DNA of 64,000 nt, taken from assembly GCF_900475275.1 (NCBI RefSeq), contig NZ_LS483364.1:992001-1056000 (forward strand), written 5' to 3'. This DNA is from Streptococcus sanguinis. Its GTDB lineage: Bacteria; Bacillota; Bacilli; Lactobacillales; Streptococcaceae. Below, one piece after another: positions 1 through 7,941 of the stretch (positions within the stretch are counted from its first letter, which is position 1; each line of letters starts with the position of its first letter). The notes under the pieces are model-generated. The model had not been told where the DNA came from and ran no database searches. It was given only the letters and a program-made list of their open reading frames with translations. The translations under genes and the position numbers were made by a program.

Positions 1-98
1 TGGGACCAAAAGTTACGGATGCAGACTATATTGCTCCTTATCTCAAACTTACTAATCCTGATATAGTAATAGAAAGTTCGAAAATTCCCTATCGTTAG
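1..98 (+). CDS. 3' end of a truncated CDS, function unknown
   Basis: An open frame enters from the left edge (codons in phase with base 3) and ends at a TAG at 96-98, giving about 31 C-terminal residues ending in SSKIPYR. There are too few residues to place it in a family. No clear terminator separates it from the next gene, which begins 42 bases later with its own ribosome binding site (aaggag at 129-134). Confidence 0.5.
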   Translation, partial: GPKVTDADYIAPYLKLTNPDIVIESSKIPYR

Positions 99-140
99 AG
101 AAAATAACTATTTTTAAAACATACAAGCAAGGAGCACTAT

Positions 141-686
141 ATGCGTTATGCGCTTTTACTCCGCGGCATTAATGTCGGCGGGAAAAACAAGGTCGTTATG
201 GCTGATTTGAAGAAAGATTTAGTTGGGTTGGGTTTTGAAAATCCAGTTTCCTACATCAACAGCGGCAATCTTTTCTTTGATAGTGAGGAGCAGGAGGAGA
301 GGATTCGGGATATATTGTCGGCTTATTTCAGTCGGTCTTACGATTTCCCTCTACCTTTCGTCCTTGTCAGCTCTGCCATGCTTCAAAAAGAAACAGCAAA
401 TCTGCCTACTTGGTGGCAGGATGAAACAGCTTTTCGGCGAGATGTTCTCTTTTATCTGCCGGAGACAGATAGGGAGAGTGTTCAAGAGCTGGCAGGCAGC
501 TGGGCGAATGACAAGGAGCAGCTGCATTTCGGGCAGACAGCTTTTTTTTATAGCAATGCTGACCAAGCAGACTATCTCAAGTCCAACTACCATAAGAAAC
601 TGCTCAAATCTAGTTTTTACAAGCAACTAACCATTCGAAACGGCAAGACTTTCCAGAAGATTGTGGAGTTGGTAAATGAGAAGTAA
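141..686 (+). CDS. DUF1697 domain protein
   Basis: This 181-residue protein has the N-terminal signature MRYALLLRGINVGG and the following VVMADLKKDL...YINSGNLFF segment typical of DUF1697 proteins, which are about 180 residues long. The biochemical function of the family is not established. It is full length, is preceded by an aaggag ribosome binding site, and its last codons overlap the next membrane-protein gene by 11 bases, which suggests co-transcription. Confidence 0.85.
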   Translation: MRYALLLRGINVGGKNKVVMADLKKDLVGLGFENPVSYINSGNLFFDSEEQEERIRDILSAYFSRSYDFPLPFVLVSSAMLQKETANLPTWWQDETAFRRDVLFYLPETDRESVQELAGSWANDKEQLHFGQTAFFYSNADQADYLKSNYHKKLLKSSFYKQLTIRNGKTFQKIVELVNEK

Positions 687-1218
687 GACCAAAAAGAAAA
701 ATAAAAACAAAAACAAAAGAAAAGTAAAAGTTCAGGGGAACAAGTTTAGTTTTTGGTTGGAAAATCATTCAATTATAGCATCTATCATAGAGTATTGCGT
801 ATTTTTGCTGATTGCTATTGGAGTAGCATTTTTAACATTTGGAAATAAGTCTATTCCGGGCCCGCTTCGTGAGTTTAAATATATTAGCCCTTTATATTTA
901 AATTTGACGATCTTAATTGTTCTTCCATATTATTCCAGGTTTGGAAGTCTAAGAGAAGAAGGGTTCAACACACTAAAAGGTTTTTCAGAATTTTTTCTTT
1001 ATCTTAATGGTCTACTTTTTCTTTTACATTATTTTATAGGAATTCGATCAAAAGATGGAAAACATTTTGCACCACCTCTAATCAGTTTAGATTCTCGCTA
1101 TGTTTGGTTTCCGATCGCGACCTATCTAATCTTTTTCTTCATTTCAGCGTTAACGATGTTGATTTTAAAATATAATGAAAAAAAGAGGAAAAATCATGAC
1201 AAAAGAAAATCTAGCTAA
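676..1218 (+). CDS. small membrane protein, function unknown
   Basis: The 180-residue product starts with an extremely basic segment (Lys/Asn/Arg over the first 20 residues), followed by about four hydrophobic segments (roughly residues 38-58, 75-90, 100-118, 148-168) and a basic tail. It looks like an integral membrane protein with a cytoplasmic Lys-rich N-terminus. The start overlaps the end of the DUF1697 gene, with ggag eight bases upstream. I do not recognise the family. It is more AT-rich than its neighbours, which fits an accessory gene. Confidence 0.6.
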   Translation: MRSKTKKKNKNKNKRKVKVQGNKFSFWLENHSIIASIIEYCVFLLIAIGVAFLTFGNKSIPGPLREFKYISPLYLNLTILIVLPYYSRFGSLREEGFNTLKGFSEFFLYLNGLLFLLHYFIGIRSKDGKHFAPPLISLDSRYVWFPIATYLIFFFISALTMLILKYNEKKRKNHDKRKSS

Positions 1219-1639
1219 GTTATTTTCATTTAAAACCCTCTATCTGGCCTTGCTAACCTTTGTCATTCTTCATTTGATTTTGTTAGCTTTTGGTCTATCC
1301 TTTACTCCGGTTTTGTGGAATAGCTGGTTTTTTATTCTTTGTTTGACCTTCTTTATCCATTCTTGGATAGTCTTTTTAAGGATAAGAGATTTTCACTGGT
1401 ATCACCTTATTTTTCAATTATTCAGTGGATTGGTGGCACTTTATCTTTGGTTTTCGGCATTCTTTGCTCTGTCAATCATTCCGAATCCAGCAATGCCTAT
1501 CAATATAGACTATCATATACAAGATAAAGAAATCATCATTGTCAGAGGTTTTGTGGTTCATAGTACCTATGAGCATCATGAATTGATTAATCCCTTTGTC
1601 ATGAAGTCAGAAGTGAAATATAACGAAGATATGTTTTAA
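1196..1639 (+). CDS. small membrane protein, function unknown
   Basis: About 147 residues with three hydrophobic segments in the first two thirds and a short polar C-terminal domain. ATG 1196 is preferred over the in-frame ATG at 1175 because agagga at 1184-1189 sits six bases before it. The gene overlaps the preceding membrane-protein gene by 23 bases, so the two are probably translated from one message. The family is not recognised. Confidence 0.6.
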   Translation: MTKENLAKLFSFKTLYLALLTFVILHLILLAFGLSFTPVLWNSWFFILCLTFFIHSWIVFLRIRDFHWYHLIFQLFSGLVALYLWFSAFFALSIIPNPAMPINIDYHIQDKEIIIVRGFVVHSTYEHHELINPFVMKSEVKYNEDMF

Positions 1640-1662
1640 TAACTTAGAAAGCGAGTGAATCT

Positions 1663-2130
1663 ATGTCACGTTCCCAAGAAACAATCCTAACAAACATCTG
1701 CCTTGTTGAAGATGTATCGCGAGGTAAATTTCTAATGCAGTATCGCTCTCCTGAGCGCTATCGTTGGTCTGGATATGCCTTTCCGGGTGGTCACATTGAG
1801 AAGGGTGAGTCTCTCCATGATTCAGTTGTCCGTGAGATTTTAGAGGAAACGGGTTTGAAAATTAGTCATCCCAAATTGGTCGGAGTAAAGAACTGGCATA
1901 CGGATGAAGGGGTTCGCTACATCGTCTTTTGCTACAAAGCGACCGAATTTTCTGGTCAGATTCACTCGACTGAAGAGGGTGAGATTTCTTGGGTAGACAA
2001 GGACAGCCTGCCACAGCTGGACTTGGCCTACGATATGTTGGAACTCCTTCGTATGATGGAAGATGAGGAATTATCCGAATATTACTATCACGAGCGTATC
2101 GAAGGTGGCTGGCGCAAGAGTATGTACTAA
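1663..2130 (+). CDS. mutX: Nudix hydrolase, MutX-type (8-oxo-dGTP diphosphatase)
   Basis: The 155-residue protein carries a complete Nudix box, G-x5-E-x7-REUxEExGU, from GHIEKGES to REILEETGL (about residues 43-65). The surrounding sequence (YRWSGYAFPGGH, and the C-terminal YYYHERIEGGWRKSMY) is that of streptococcal MutX. Members remove oxidised dGTP from the nucleotide pool and so limit GC-to-TA mutations. The gene ends at an intrinsic terminator shared with the convergent niaR gene. Confidence 0.9.
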   Translation: MSRSQETILTNICLVEDVSRGKFLMQYRSPERYRWSGYAFPGGHIEKGESLHDSVVREILEETGLKISHPKLVGVKNWHTDEGVRYIVFCYKATEFSGQIHSTEEGEISWVDKDSLPQLDLAYDMLELLRMMEDEELSEYYYHERIEGGWRKSMY

Positions 2131-2167
2131 AAAGACTGACTAGGTTGGGGCCTAATCAGTCTTTTTT
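2130..2167 (+). terminator. intrinsic terminator after mutX
   Basis: Stem AAGACTGACTAGG / CCTAATCAGTCTT (one mismatch) around ttgggg, followed by a seven-T run. An A-run on the other flank means it can also stop the convergent niaR transcript. Confidence 0.85.
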
Positions 2168-2176
2168 TCTTGTTAT

Positions 2177-2689
2177 TTATTCCTGTAAAAATCCTAGGTC
2201 TCTCAAGGCAGATTCTACATAGTCCAAATCCTGCTGGGAGTCGGCTTGTACTAGGTGATAGTGGACTCCATCTGTCAGCTCAGATAAGGGGCGAAAGGCA
2301 CAGGATGCGACCTGTTGGAGAAAATGCTGGACATCGCGGCGGCAGGTCAGCTTTAGGTAAGTCTGGATTTCGCCGTAAACCGGATGCTCAATCAAAATAG
2401 TCTGTACGCGGCCGCCATTATCCACGATAGCCAGCAGCTCGGCCTCCATATCCTCAGCCCCATGCTGAACCTTGAAGAGCTGATGGACAGCAGCATTTTC
2501 TTGGCGGTCTTTATAAAGATAGCCACGATTGGTTGAGAGGATGGGGGCACCATCAGCCCGCAAGAGGGCAATATCTTGCACGATAATCTGTCTGGTCACA
2601 TGGAAATGCTCCGCCAGTGACTGGCCATTGAGGGCAGCAGATGATGTTTTCAAAAGGTCTAATAGTTCTTCTCGTCTTTGCTTGGTCAT
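2177..2689 (-). CDS. niaR: NiaR, niacin-responsive transcriptional repressor
   Basis: The protein (about 170 residues) has an N-terminal winged helix (TKQRREELLDLLK...HFHVTRQIIVQDIALLR) and a C-terminal 3H domain named for its three conserved histidines. In Firmicutes this family represses NAD synthesis and niacin uptake genes when nicotinate is abundant. ATG at 2689 is chosen; a TTG at 2707 in the same frame is the alternative, and neither has a strong ribosome binding site. It lies directly downstream of niaX, so repressor and transporter form one unit with likely autoregulation. Confidence 0.85.
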   Translation of the reverse strand: MTKQRREELLDLLKTSSAALNGQSLAEHFHVTRQIIVQDIALLRADGAPILSTNRGYLYKDRQENAAVHQLFKVQHGAEDMEAELLAIVDNGGRVQTILIEHPVYGEIQTYLKLTCRRDVQHFLQQVASCAFRPLSELTDGVHYHLVQADSQQDLDYVESALRDLGFLQE

Positions 2690-2727
2690 AGCTTCATTGT
2701 AAACCAAAAGTCAGGAATCTTCAAGCT

Positions 2728-3252
2728 CTAGCGAATCTTTTTCAGCGCTTTATAGATGAACTTAGCAATGACAAAGTCGACCATGCTATGAATGACCGTA
2801 CCAAGTCCAACCAGACCAAATAAGATATAGAAAGCATTAGCAGGATAGGCAGACGTTGTGTAAAAGAGGATGCAGACGGCCACTTCGCCAAAGGCATGAA
2901 TCAAGGCCAGTAGGAAATTGAATACCCATGTCTTCTTCTGGCTGTCCAGTGTGTCCGGGTGCTTTTGCAGATAAAGAGCGCCGATGCTAGCAAAGAGCAA
3001 GTGGGACAGGGCCCTGAGCGTGATGATGAAAGGAAGTCCGGACATTCCAAACCCAATAGTAGAACCAATCACGACAATCACCGTCATGAGAGGGGAGATA
3101 AACATAGCCAGAAAGATAGCGACATGACTGGCTAAGGTGAAGGAAGCGGGCGGAATGACAATTTTAATTGGCATAACCAGCGGGATAACAATAGCTAGTG
3201 CAGTCAAAAAAGCGGTCAGTGTCATAAACTGATTTTTAGATCTTGGTTTCAT
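2728..3252 (-). CDS. niaX: NiaX, niacin transporter (ECF substrate-binding component)
   Basis: The 174-residue protein has about six hydrophobic segments and the small S-component architecture of ECF vitamin transporters. It would bind nicotinate or nicotinamide and work with the shared EcfAAT energising module, which is not in this window. Position immediately upstream of niaR supports the assignment. Start ATG at 3252 follows aaggag on the minus strand. Promoter and an operator-like palindrome lie just upstream. Confidence 0.85.
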   Translation of the reverse strand: MKPRSKNQFMTLTAFLTALAIVIPLVMPIKIVIPPASFTLASHVAIFLAMFISPLMTVIVVIGSTIGFGMSGLPFIITLRALSHLLFASIGALYLQKHPDTLDSQKKTWVFNFLLALIHAFGEVAVCILFYTTSAYPANAFYILFGLVGLGTVIHSMVDFVIAKFIYKALKKIR

Positions 3253-3268
3253 AGCGACTCCTTTTTAT

Positions 3269-3313
3269 CTGTATATACATTAGTATAGTACACTGTTTTT
3301 GCAGAAAGGTCAA
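3269..3313 (-). promoter_or_regulatory. niaX-niaR promoter with probable NiaR operator
   Basis: On the minus strand, TTGACC (3308-3313) and TACTAT (3285-3290) are separated by exactly 17 bases. Overlapping and following the -10 is an imperfect inverted repeat, TGTATA (3270-3275) with TAtAGTACA (about 3284-3292). The placement is suitable for a NiaR repressor site. Assignment to NiaR is inferred from gene context. Confidence 0.6.
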
Positions 3314-3338
3314 GACCTGTAAAAATCCTAAAAGAGAT

Positions 3339-3367
3339 TTGTCAAAATGCTTAAAATAGCTTATACT
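3339..3367 (+). promoter_or_regulatory. promoter for the PhnA/Pr6Pr genes
   Basis: TTGTCA (3339-3344), 17-base spacer, TATACT (3362-3367). It leaves a leader of about 150 bases before the PhnA-type start, in which I see no obvious structured element. It lies back to back with the niaX promoter. Confidence 0.6.
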
Positions 3368-3526
3368 AGAAAGGTGTGAAAATAGGAGCAAACTAGATTT
3401 TTAGGATTTAGTTGACCGTCACATCGATTAGTGTTCTGCTGGACTTGAAAAATGAAAGAAGAGCTAAATCATATATAGAAGGCTGGTATGGGAATTTAGC
3501 AGCCTTGACTAGAAATGGAGAAGAAA

Positions 3527-3865
3527 ATGAACAACTTACCAAACTGCACCAAATGTAATTCAGAGTATGTCTACGAAGATGGAACGCTCTTGGTCTGCCC
3601 TGAGTGCGCCTATGAATGGAATCCAGCTGAGGTTCAAGAAGCAGAAGAAGGACCAGTTGCAATTGATGCTAATGGCAATAAGCTGGCTGATGGCGACACA
3701 GTTACCTTGATTAAGGATCTGAAAGTCAAAGGAGCACCTAAGGATCTCAAGCAGGGAACGCGCGTGAAAAATATCCGTATCGTGGAAGGCGATCATAATA
3801 TCGACTGTAAGATTGACGGCTTCGGTGCGATGAAGCTCAAGTCAGAGTTTGTTAAGAAAATTTGA
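3527..3865 (+). CDS. PhnA/YjdM-type zinc-ribbon protein
   Basis: The 112-residue protein begins with a zinc ribbon, [10 protein letters not shown]...[12 protein letters not shown] (two CxxC pairs), followed by the conserved [14 protein letters not shown]...[10 protein letters not shown]...[15 protein letters not shown] domain of the PhnA family. Despite the name these proteins are not phosphonoacetate hydrolases and the role is unknown. ATG 3527 is preferred to ATG 3515 because ggagaa lies a few bases upstream of 3527 and nothing precedes 3515. Confidence 0.85.
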   Translation: MNNLPNCTKCNSEYVYEDGTLLVCPECAYEWNPAEVQEAEEGPVAIDANGNKLADGDTVTLIKDLKVKGAPKDLKQGTRVKNIRIVEGDHNIDCKIDGFGAMKLKSEFVKKI

Positions 3866-3872
3866 GGTCTCT

Positions 3873-4505
3873 ATGAATCGTCGTTTTATCTTAATTTATC
3901 GAATTATTCTTTTTATCCTAGCCTTTCTAGGAGTGTATCTGGAGATCACTAAGTATGGCGTGGGCATGCTCATGTACTATACGGTTTTGTCCAATCTCTT
4001 GGTCTTTCTCTTTACGGGCTATCTGGTCTATCTAATGATGAGACCTGGTGATGCTTGGAAAACACCGAAAATCTTGAGAATCAAGGGCGGGGTAACCATG
4101 TCCATCATGATTACTTGTGTCGTTTATCACCTCTTGCTAGCACCGATTGCGACAGATTTTTACCGTCTAGAGAATTTTCTATGTCATTATATAGTACCCT
4201 TGGCTTTTCTTCTGGATACATTAATCTTTGACAAATCGCGCCAGTACCGCTGGTTTGATCCGATTTCTTGGACAAGTGTGCCTTTGGTCTACATGGCCTT
4301 TGCTCTCTTTAATGGTTTCTTTCTGAAAATAGATATTCCAAGGTCCAAGGACAATCCATTTCCTTACTTTTTCCTCAATGTCTTTAAGAAAGGCTGGCCC
4401 TATGTCATCCAGATGTGTCTGATTATCTTTGCAGCCTACTTAATCTTTGGCTTTGTCTTTTACGGGATAAAGTCCATCTCTTTCTCAAAGAAGAAGACTT
4501 CTTAG
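3873..4505 (+). CDS. Pr6Pr family integral membrane protein
   Basis: About 210 residues with six predicted transmembrane segments, including LIYRIILFILAFLGVYLE, YYTVLSNLLVFLFTGYLV and the FLCHYIVPLAFLLD segment. The layout fits the Pr6Pr membrane proteins of unknown function. ATG 3873 follows gagg; an in-frame TTG upstream at 3849 is less likely. It starts seven bases after the PhnA-type gene and is probably co-transcribed with it. Confidence 0.7.
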   Translation: MNRRFILIYRIILFILAFLGVYLEITKYGVGMLMYYTVLSNLLVFLFTGYLVYLMMRPGDAWKTPKILRIKGGVTMSIMITCVVYHLLLAPIATDFYRLENFLCHYIVPLAFLLDTLIFDKSRQYRWFDPISWTSVPLVYMAFALFNGFFLKIDIPRSKDNPFPYFFLNVFKKGWPYVIQMCLIIFAAYLIFGFVFYGIKSISFSKKKTS

Positions 4506-4523
4506 AGACTTGTACTTGTAGAT

Positions 4524-4550
4524 GAAAAACAGATTTTATCTGTTTTTTTA
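4524..4550 (+). terminator. intrinsic terminator
   Basis: Stem AAACAGAT-ttt-ATCTGTTT followed by a T run. It separates the Pr6Pr gene from the zinc-regulated lipoprotein gene. Confidence 0.8.
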
Positions 4551-4568
4551 TTTTGCTTCGATTTTTTC

Positions 4569-4623
4569 TTGCTAATATCAGATTTGTGTGATATAGTTAA
4601 CTAGTTAATGATTAACCAGTTAA
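4569..4623 (+). promoter_or_regulatory. promoter with tandem AdcR zinc operators
   Basis: TTGCTA (4569-4574), 17-base spacer and TATAGT (4592-4597) form the promoter. TTAACTAGTTAA (4597-4608) and TTAACCAGTTAA (4612-4623) both match the AdcR box TTAACYRGTTAA exactly. They overlap the -10 and transcription start, so zinc-loaded AdcR would block transcription; expression is expected under zinc limitation. Confidence 0.88.
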
Positions 4624-4640
4624 ACAAAAAGGAGGAAGAA

Positions 4641-7181
4641 ATGAAGCACAATCAAAAACTATTAGGTTTAGCAGGAATCATCTTAGCTTGTAACCTTTGC
4701 TTGGTGGCTTGTCAGTCTCAGCCGTCTCAACAGGAAAAAAGTAAGGATAAGGTTAAGACCAAGCAAGAAGTGAAGAAGAAAAGTAAGGCGACCAAAAAAG
4801 GACAAGTTCCTGGTGTTGATAAGCCGACGGATGATGGTTTTCTCTTCAAAAGCGAGTCTCAAATTAAAGCTAGAACTAGTGAAGGTTTGATTTTAGAGCA
4901 TGATGGCCATACGCACTTTATTTTTTATTCTGATCTAAAGAATAGCAAGTGGGCCTATCTGATACCAAAAGATGGGCAAGTGCCTGCAGGCTCGCCTCAG
5001 CTGGCAAATCAAATGAGCACTGCTGATGATGGCTATGTTTTTAATCCTAGAGACATTGTATCAGAAGACCAATACGGCTATGTTGTGCGTCACGGGGATC
5101 ATTTTCATTACATTTTGAAACAGTCAGTGGGTAATCTTGCACAAGCACCGAGCTATCGTCCAACGCCGTCTAGCAATCCTACTGGACCTTTTTATCAGCC
5201 AACGCTTAGACCGTCTGTTCCCCAGCAGCAAGGGACAACTAAACGCCAGTTTGCTGGGATTGATTATCCTACCAGCGATGGATTCTTATTTAGAGGCACA
5301 GGGGTAACAGGCAAACTTGCTACAGGCTTGCTGGCAGATCATAATGGTCATACTCATTTCATCCCCTATGAGCAGTTGATTGCTTCGCCTTGGGAGTCAT
5401 TGATTCCAGCGGAACATAAGAAAGCTGCTGAAGATGCCTACTATGGCCGGCAAGGGCAAGCACAGCCTTCACCAGAACCGTTGCCAATCCCAGCTCCGTC
5501 GCCTGATCCTGCGCCAAATCCATTAGACGAGGAAGAAGAAATTGCCAAGAAAAAGGCCTATTTGGCTCAGCAATTAGGAATTGATGAAAGTCTGATTCAG
5601 GTGAGCGATACAGATAAAGGAAAGGTATTTATCTATCCGCATGGTGATCATAGCCATTCGACTTTGGTCAGTGAGATTGATACGACCAAGCCTTTTGACC
5701 CTCATGGAAATCCACACGCTCATGACGCAGTTGGTATGGCAACCTTGAAAGCTCTAGGATTTGATGATGAAATCATTGAAGATATTTTACATGCTACGGC
5801 AGACAGCCCATTCCCATCAGATGAGACGGATACGGAAAAGATGAAAGCCTGGCTGGCAACTGTAAAATACTTAAATATCGGCCAGCGCAAAAATCCGCTG
5901 GAGCGAAAAGGCTTGGAACTGATGTTGAATATTGAAGTTCTGGGGATTGGCTTTACTCCGATTAAGGATATCAGACCAGTGCTGCAATTTAAACATTTAA
6001 AACAGCTGTGGATGACAAAGACGGGCGTTACCAACTATGATTTCTTAAAAGAAATTCCGACCTTGGAAGGCTTGGACATTTCCCAGAATGGCATCACTGA
6101 TTTATCTTTCTTGAAGCGTTATCCGAACCTCAAAACAGTGGCAGCAGCGGGAAATGACCTTACCGATATCTCACCTTTGGCGAAGCTGAAAAATCTGGAG
6201 TCATTGAACCTTGACTACAACAATATCTCAGATATTTCTGCTTTGACCAAGCTTGCAAAATTAAAAGCAGTAAGTTTAGAGCACAATCAGCTGCAAGATG
6301 TTTCTGCTCTGAGCCAAAAAGAAGATTTAACAAGGCTTTTCTTATCCAACAACCCAAACTTAAATCTCAATACCCTCAAAGCTTCCCATCTAGAAGAATT
6401 AACAGCTGACAATTCCAATGTTGAGAACTTGAACTTCTTGAAGACTAATCCAAATCTGACAACTCTAAGCCTAAATGGCAATCGCCTGACTTCGCTGGCA
6501 GGAGTTGAAGCTGCTAAGAATTTAGTAACTTTGTCCGCAAGTCAAAACAAGATTTCATCTTTGGACATTCCAGCTGCTCAGTCTTCCTTGAAGAATTTAA
6601 ACTTGGGTGAGAATGAGCTGAAAAACCTGGAAGGGATTAATCAGTTTAGGGCTTTAGACAATCTGGCTGTCAACAAGAATAAAATCACAACCTTAGCGCT
6701 GCAGGAACCAAATAAGACTGTGACTTATATCAATGTCAGCGACAATCATATCCCTAAAGCAGAGCTTGAATTGAATGAAAATAAAATTCCGAAAGCTTTG
6801 GCGCAGCATTTTCCAGATGTTCAGGGTGGCAGTATTGATAATAATAAGCCGGCCGATGCAAAGGAAGAAAAGAAGGAAGAACCTAAGGAAAGTGAGCCTA
6901 ATAATGCAGATGTCCAAGGGAAGCCAGCATCCGATAAGCCAGCCTTATCTGAAGCCAGCAGCCAAGGAGCTTCAAATTATAGCGAGCATCCAGCTGGATC
7001 TGCTGAAGCAGAGTTAAACAATCAAGATGAGAATCTAGAAAACTCTTCTAAGCCATCACCAGAAGAAGTGCCAACTGCTGAAAATCCTGAATTAAAAGAC
7101 GAGCTAGCTCAAGCAGAAAACAAAGAAAATCAAAAGGATCCAAAAGATAAGGAAAAGGCGGAGAAAGAGGGTAGTAACTAA
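4641..7181 (+). CDS. leucine-rich-repeat lipoprotein with histidine triads (Slr/Blr-type)
   Basis: The 846-residue product has a lipoprotein signal peptide ending LVAC (Cys about residue 24). Zinc-binding histidine-triad modules follow (HDGHTHF about 87, then HGDHFHY, HNGHTHF, HGDHSHS). About ten leucine-rich repeats of internalin type follow, then an acidic Lys/Glu/Pro-rich tail. This combination is that of Streptococcus pyogenes Slr and S. agalactiae Blr, surface lipoproteins linked to collagen or host binding. ATG 4641 is used because aaaggagg stands five bases upstream; the ATG at 4608 lies inside the operator. No LPXTG is present, so anchoring is by the lipid. Confidence 0.85.
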   Translation: MKHNQKLLGLAGIILACNLCLVACQSQPSQQEKSKDKVKTKQEVKKKSKATKKGQVPGVDKPTDDGFLFKSESQIKARTSEGLILEHDGHTHFIFYSDLKNSKWAYLIPKDGQVPAGSPQLANQMSTADDGYVFNPRDIVSEDQYGYVVRHGDHFHYILKQSVGNLAQAPSYRPTPSSNPTGPFYQPTLRPSVPQQQGTTKRQFAGIDYPTSDGFLFRGTGVTGKLATGLLADHNGHTHFIPYEQLIASPWESLIPAEHKKAAEDAYYGRQGQAQPSPEPLPIPAPSPDPAPNPLDEEEEIAKKKAYLAQQLGIDESLIQVSDTDKGKVFIYPHGDHSHSTLVSEIDTTKPFDPHGNPHAHDAVGMATLKALGFDDEIIEDILHATADSPFPSDETDTEKMKAWLATVKYLNIGQRKNPLERKGLELMLNIEVLGIGFTPIKDIRPVLQFKHLKQLWMTKTGVTNYDFLKEIPTLEGLDISQNGITDLSFLKRYPNLKTVAAAGNDLTDISPLAKLKNLESLNLDYNNISDISALTKLAKLKAVSLEHNQLQDVSALSQKEDLTRLFLSNNPNLNLNTLKASHLEELTADNSNVENLNFLKTNPNLTTLSLNGNRLTSLAGVEAAKNLVTLSASQNKISSLDIPAAQSSLKNLNLGENELKNLEGINQFRALDNLAVNKNKITTLALQEPNKTVTYINVSDNHIPKAELELNENKIPKALAQHFPDVQGGSIDNNKPADAKEEKKEEPKESEPNNADVQGKPASDKPALSEASSQGASNYSEHPAGSAEAELNNQDENLENSSKPSPEEVPTAENPELKDELAQAENKENQKDPKDKEKAEKEGSN

Positions 7182-7219
7182 TCCTTACCCAGTCAAGCAG
7201 AAAAAATACAATTTTTTTC

Positions 7220-7248
7220 TTGAAATAGTTTTGAATTTGTGATATAGT
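7220..7248 (+). promoter_or_regulatory. pyr operon promoter
   Basis: TTGAAA (7220-7225), 17-base spacer and TATAGT (7243-7248), about 165 bases before the pyrR start. Confidence 0.75.
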
Positions 7249-7270
7249 ATAAAAAATTGAATAATCCTTT

Positions 7271-7393
7271 AATTCTATCCAGAGAGATAGACAAGGAGCA
7301 AGTAAAAAGATGGGTGGAGTGTAAGCAAGTGCGTCTTGTTTTAGCTTGCCTGACTAGATTTTTCTGAAGTCTCCTTGTATAAGGAGACTTTTT
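7271..7393 (+). promoter_or_regulatory. PyrR-dependent attenuator leader
   Basis: The leader contains the PyrR-binding hairpin CTATC-CAGAGA-GATAG (7275-7290), whose loop resembles the known PyrR recognition loop, and about 80 bases later a terminator AAGTCTCCTT-gtat-AAGGAGACTT (7367-7390) with a T run. When UMP/UTP is high, PyrR would hold the upstream hairpin so the terminator forms. The layout matches the known Gram-positive pyr attenuators. Confidence 0.88.
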
Positions 7394-7414
7394 CTGTTAT
7401 TTGAGGAGGAAAGA

Positions 7415-7933
7415 ATGAAAACAAAAGAAGTTGTCGATGACATCACCATGAATCGCGCGATTACGCGGATTACCTATGAAATCATCGAGCGCAACAAGGA
7501 CTTGAACCAAGTGGTCTTGGCTGGCATTAAGACCCGTGGGGTTCACTTGGCTCACCGGATTCAGAAGCGGTTGGTTCAGTTGGAGAATATCGATATTCCA
7601 GTCGCAGAAGTAGATACCAAGCCTTTTCGAGATGATATCAAGGTTGAGGAAGATACGACAGTGATTCCAGTAGATATTACCGACCGTCAAGTAATCCTGA
7701 TTGACGATGTCCTCTACACAGGACGGACCATCCGAGCAGCTATCGACAATCTGGTCAGTCATGGACGTCCCTCTCGGGTTGGTCTGGCTGTCTTGGTAGA
7801 CCGTGGTCACCGCGAGCTGCCTATACGGGCAGATTATGTCGGCAAGAACATTCCGACTAGCCAAACTGAGGAGATTATTGTTGAGATGACCGAGACAGAC
7901 GGTCAAGATCGCGTTTTGATTATGGGGGAGTAA
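7415..7933 (+). CDS. pyrR: PyrR, pyr operon RNA-binding attenuator / uracil phosphoribosyltransferase
   Basis: The 172-residue protein shows the PRPP-binding motif [17 protein letters not shown] (about residues 89-105) and full PyrR length. It binds pyr mRNA in response to uridine nucleotides and has weak UPRTase activity. It is first in pyrR-pyrP-pyrB-carA-carB, directly behind its own attenuator, and follows a gaggagg ribosome binding site. Confidence 0.95.
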   Translation: MKTKEVVDDITMNRAITRITYEIIERNKDLNQVVLAGIKTRGVHLAHRIQKRLVQLENIDIPVAEVDTKPFRDDIKVEEDTTVIPVDITDRQVILIDDVLYTGRTIRAAIDNLVSHGRPSRVGLAVLVDRGHRELPIRADYVGKNIPTSQTEEIIVEMTETDGQDRVLIMGE

Positions 7934-7941
7934 TAAGCTAA

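Noticed and set aside
2170..2400. Plus-strand frame opposite niaR
   Set aside because: Overlaps the conserved 3H domain on the other strand and starts right after the mutX terminator with no ribosome site.
4608..4640. Upstream ATG for the LRR lipoprotein
   Set aside because: It lies inside the AdcR operators next to the transcription start and would spoil the lipoprotein signal; ATG 4641 has a strong ribosome site.
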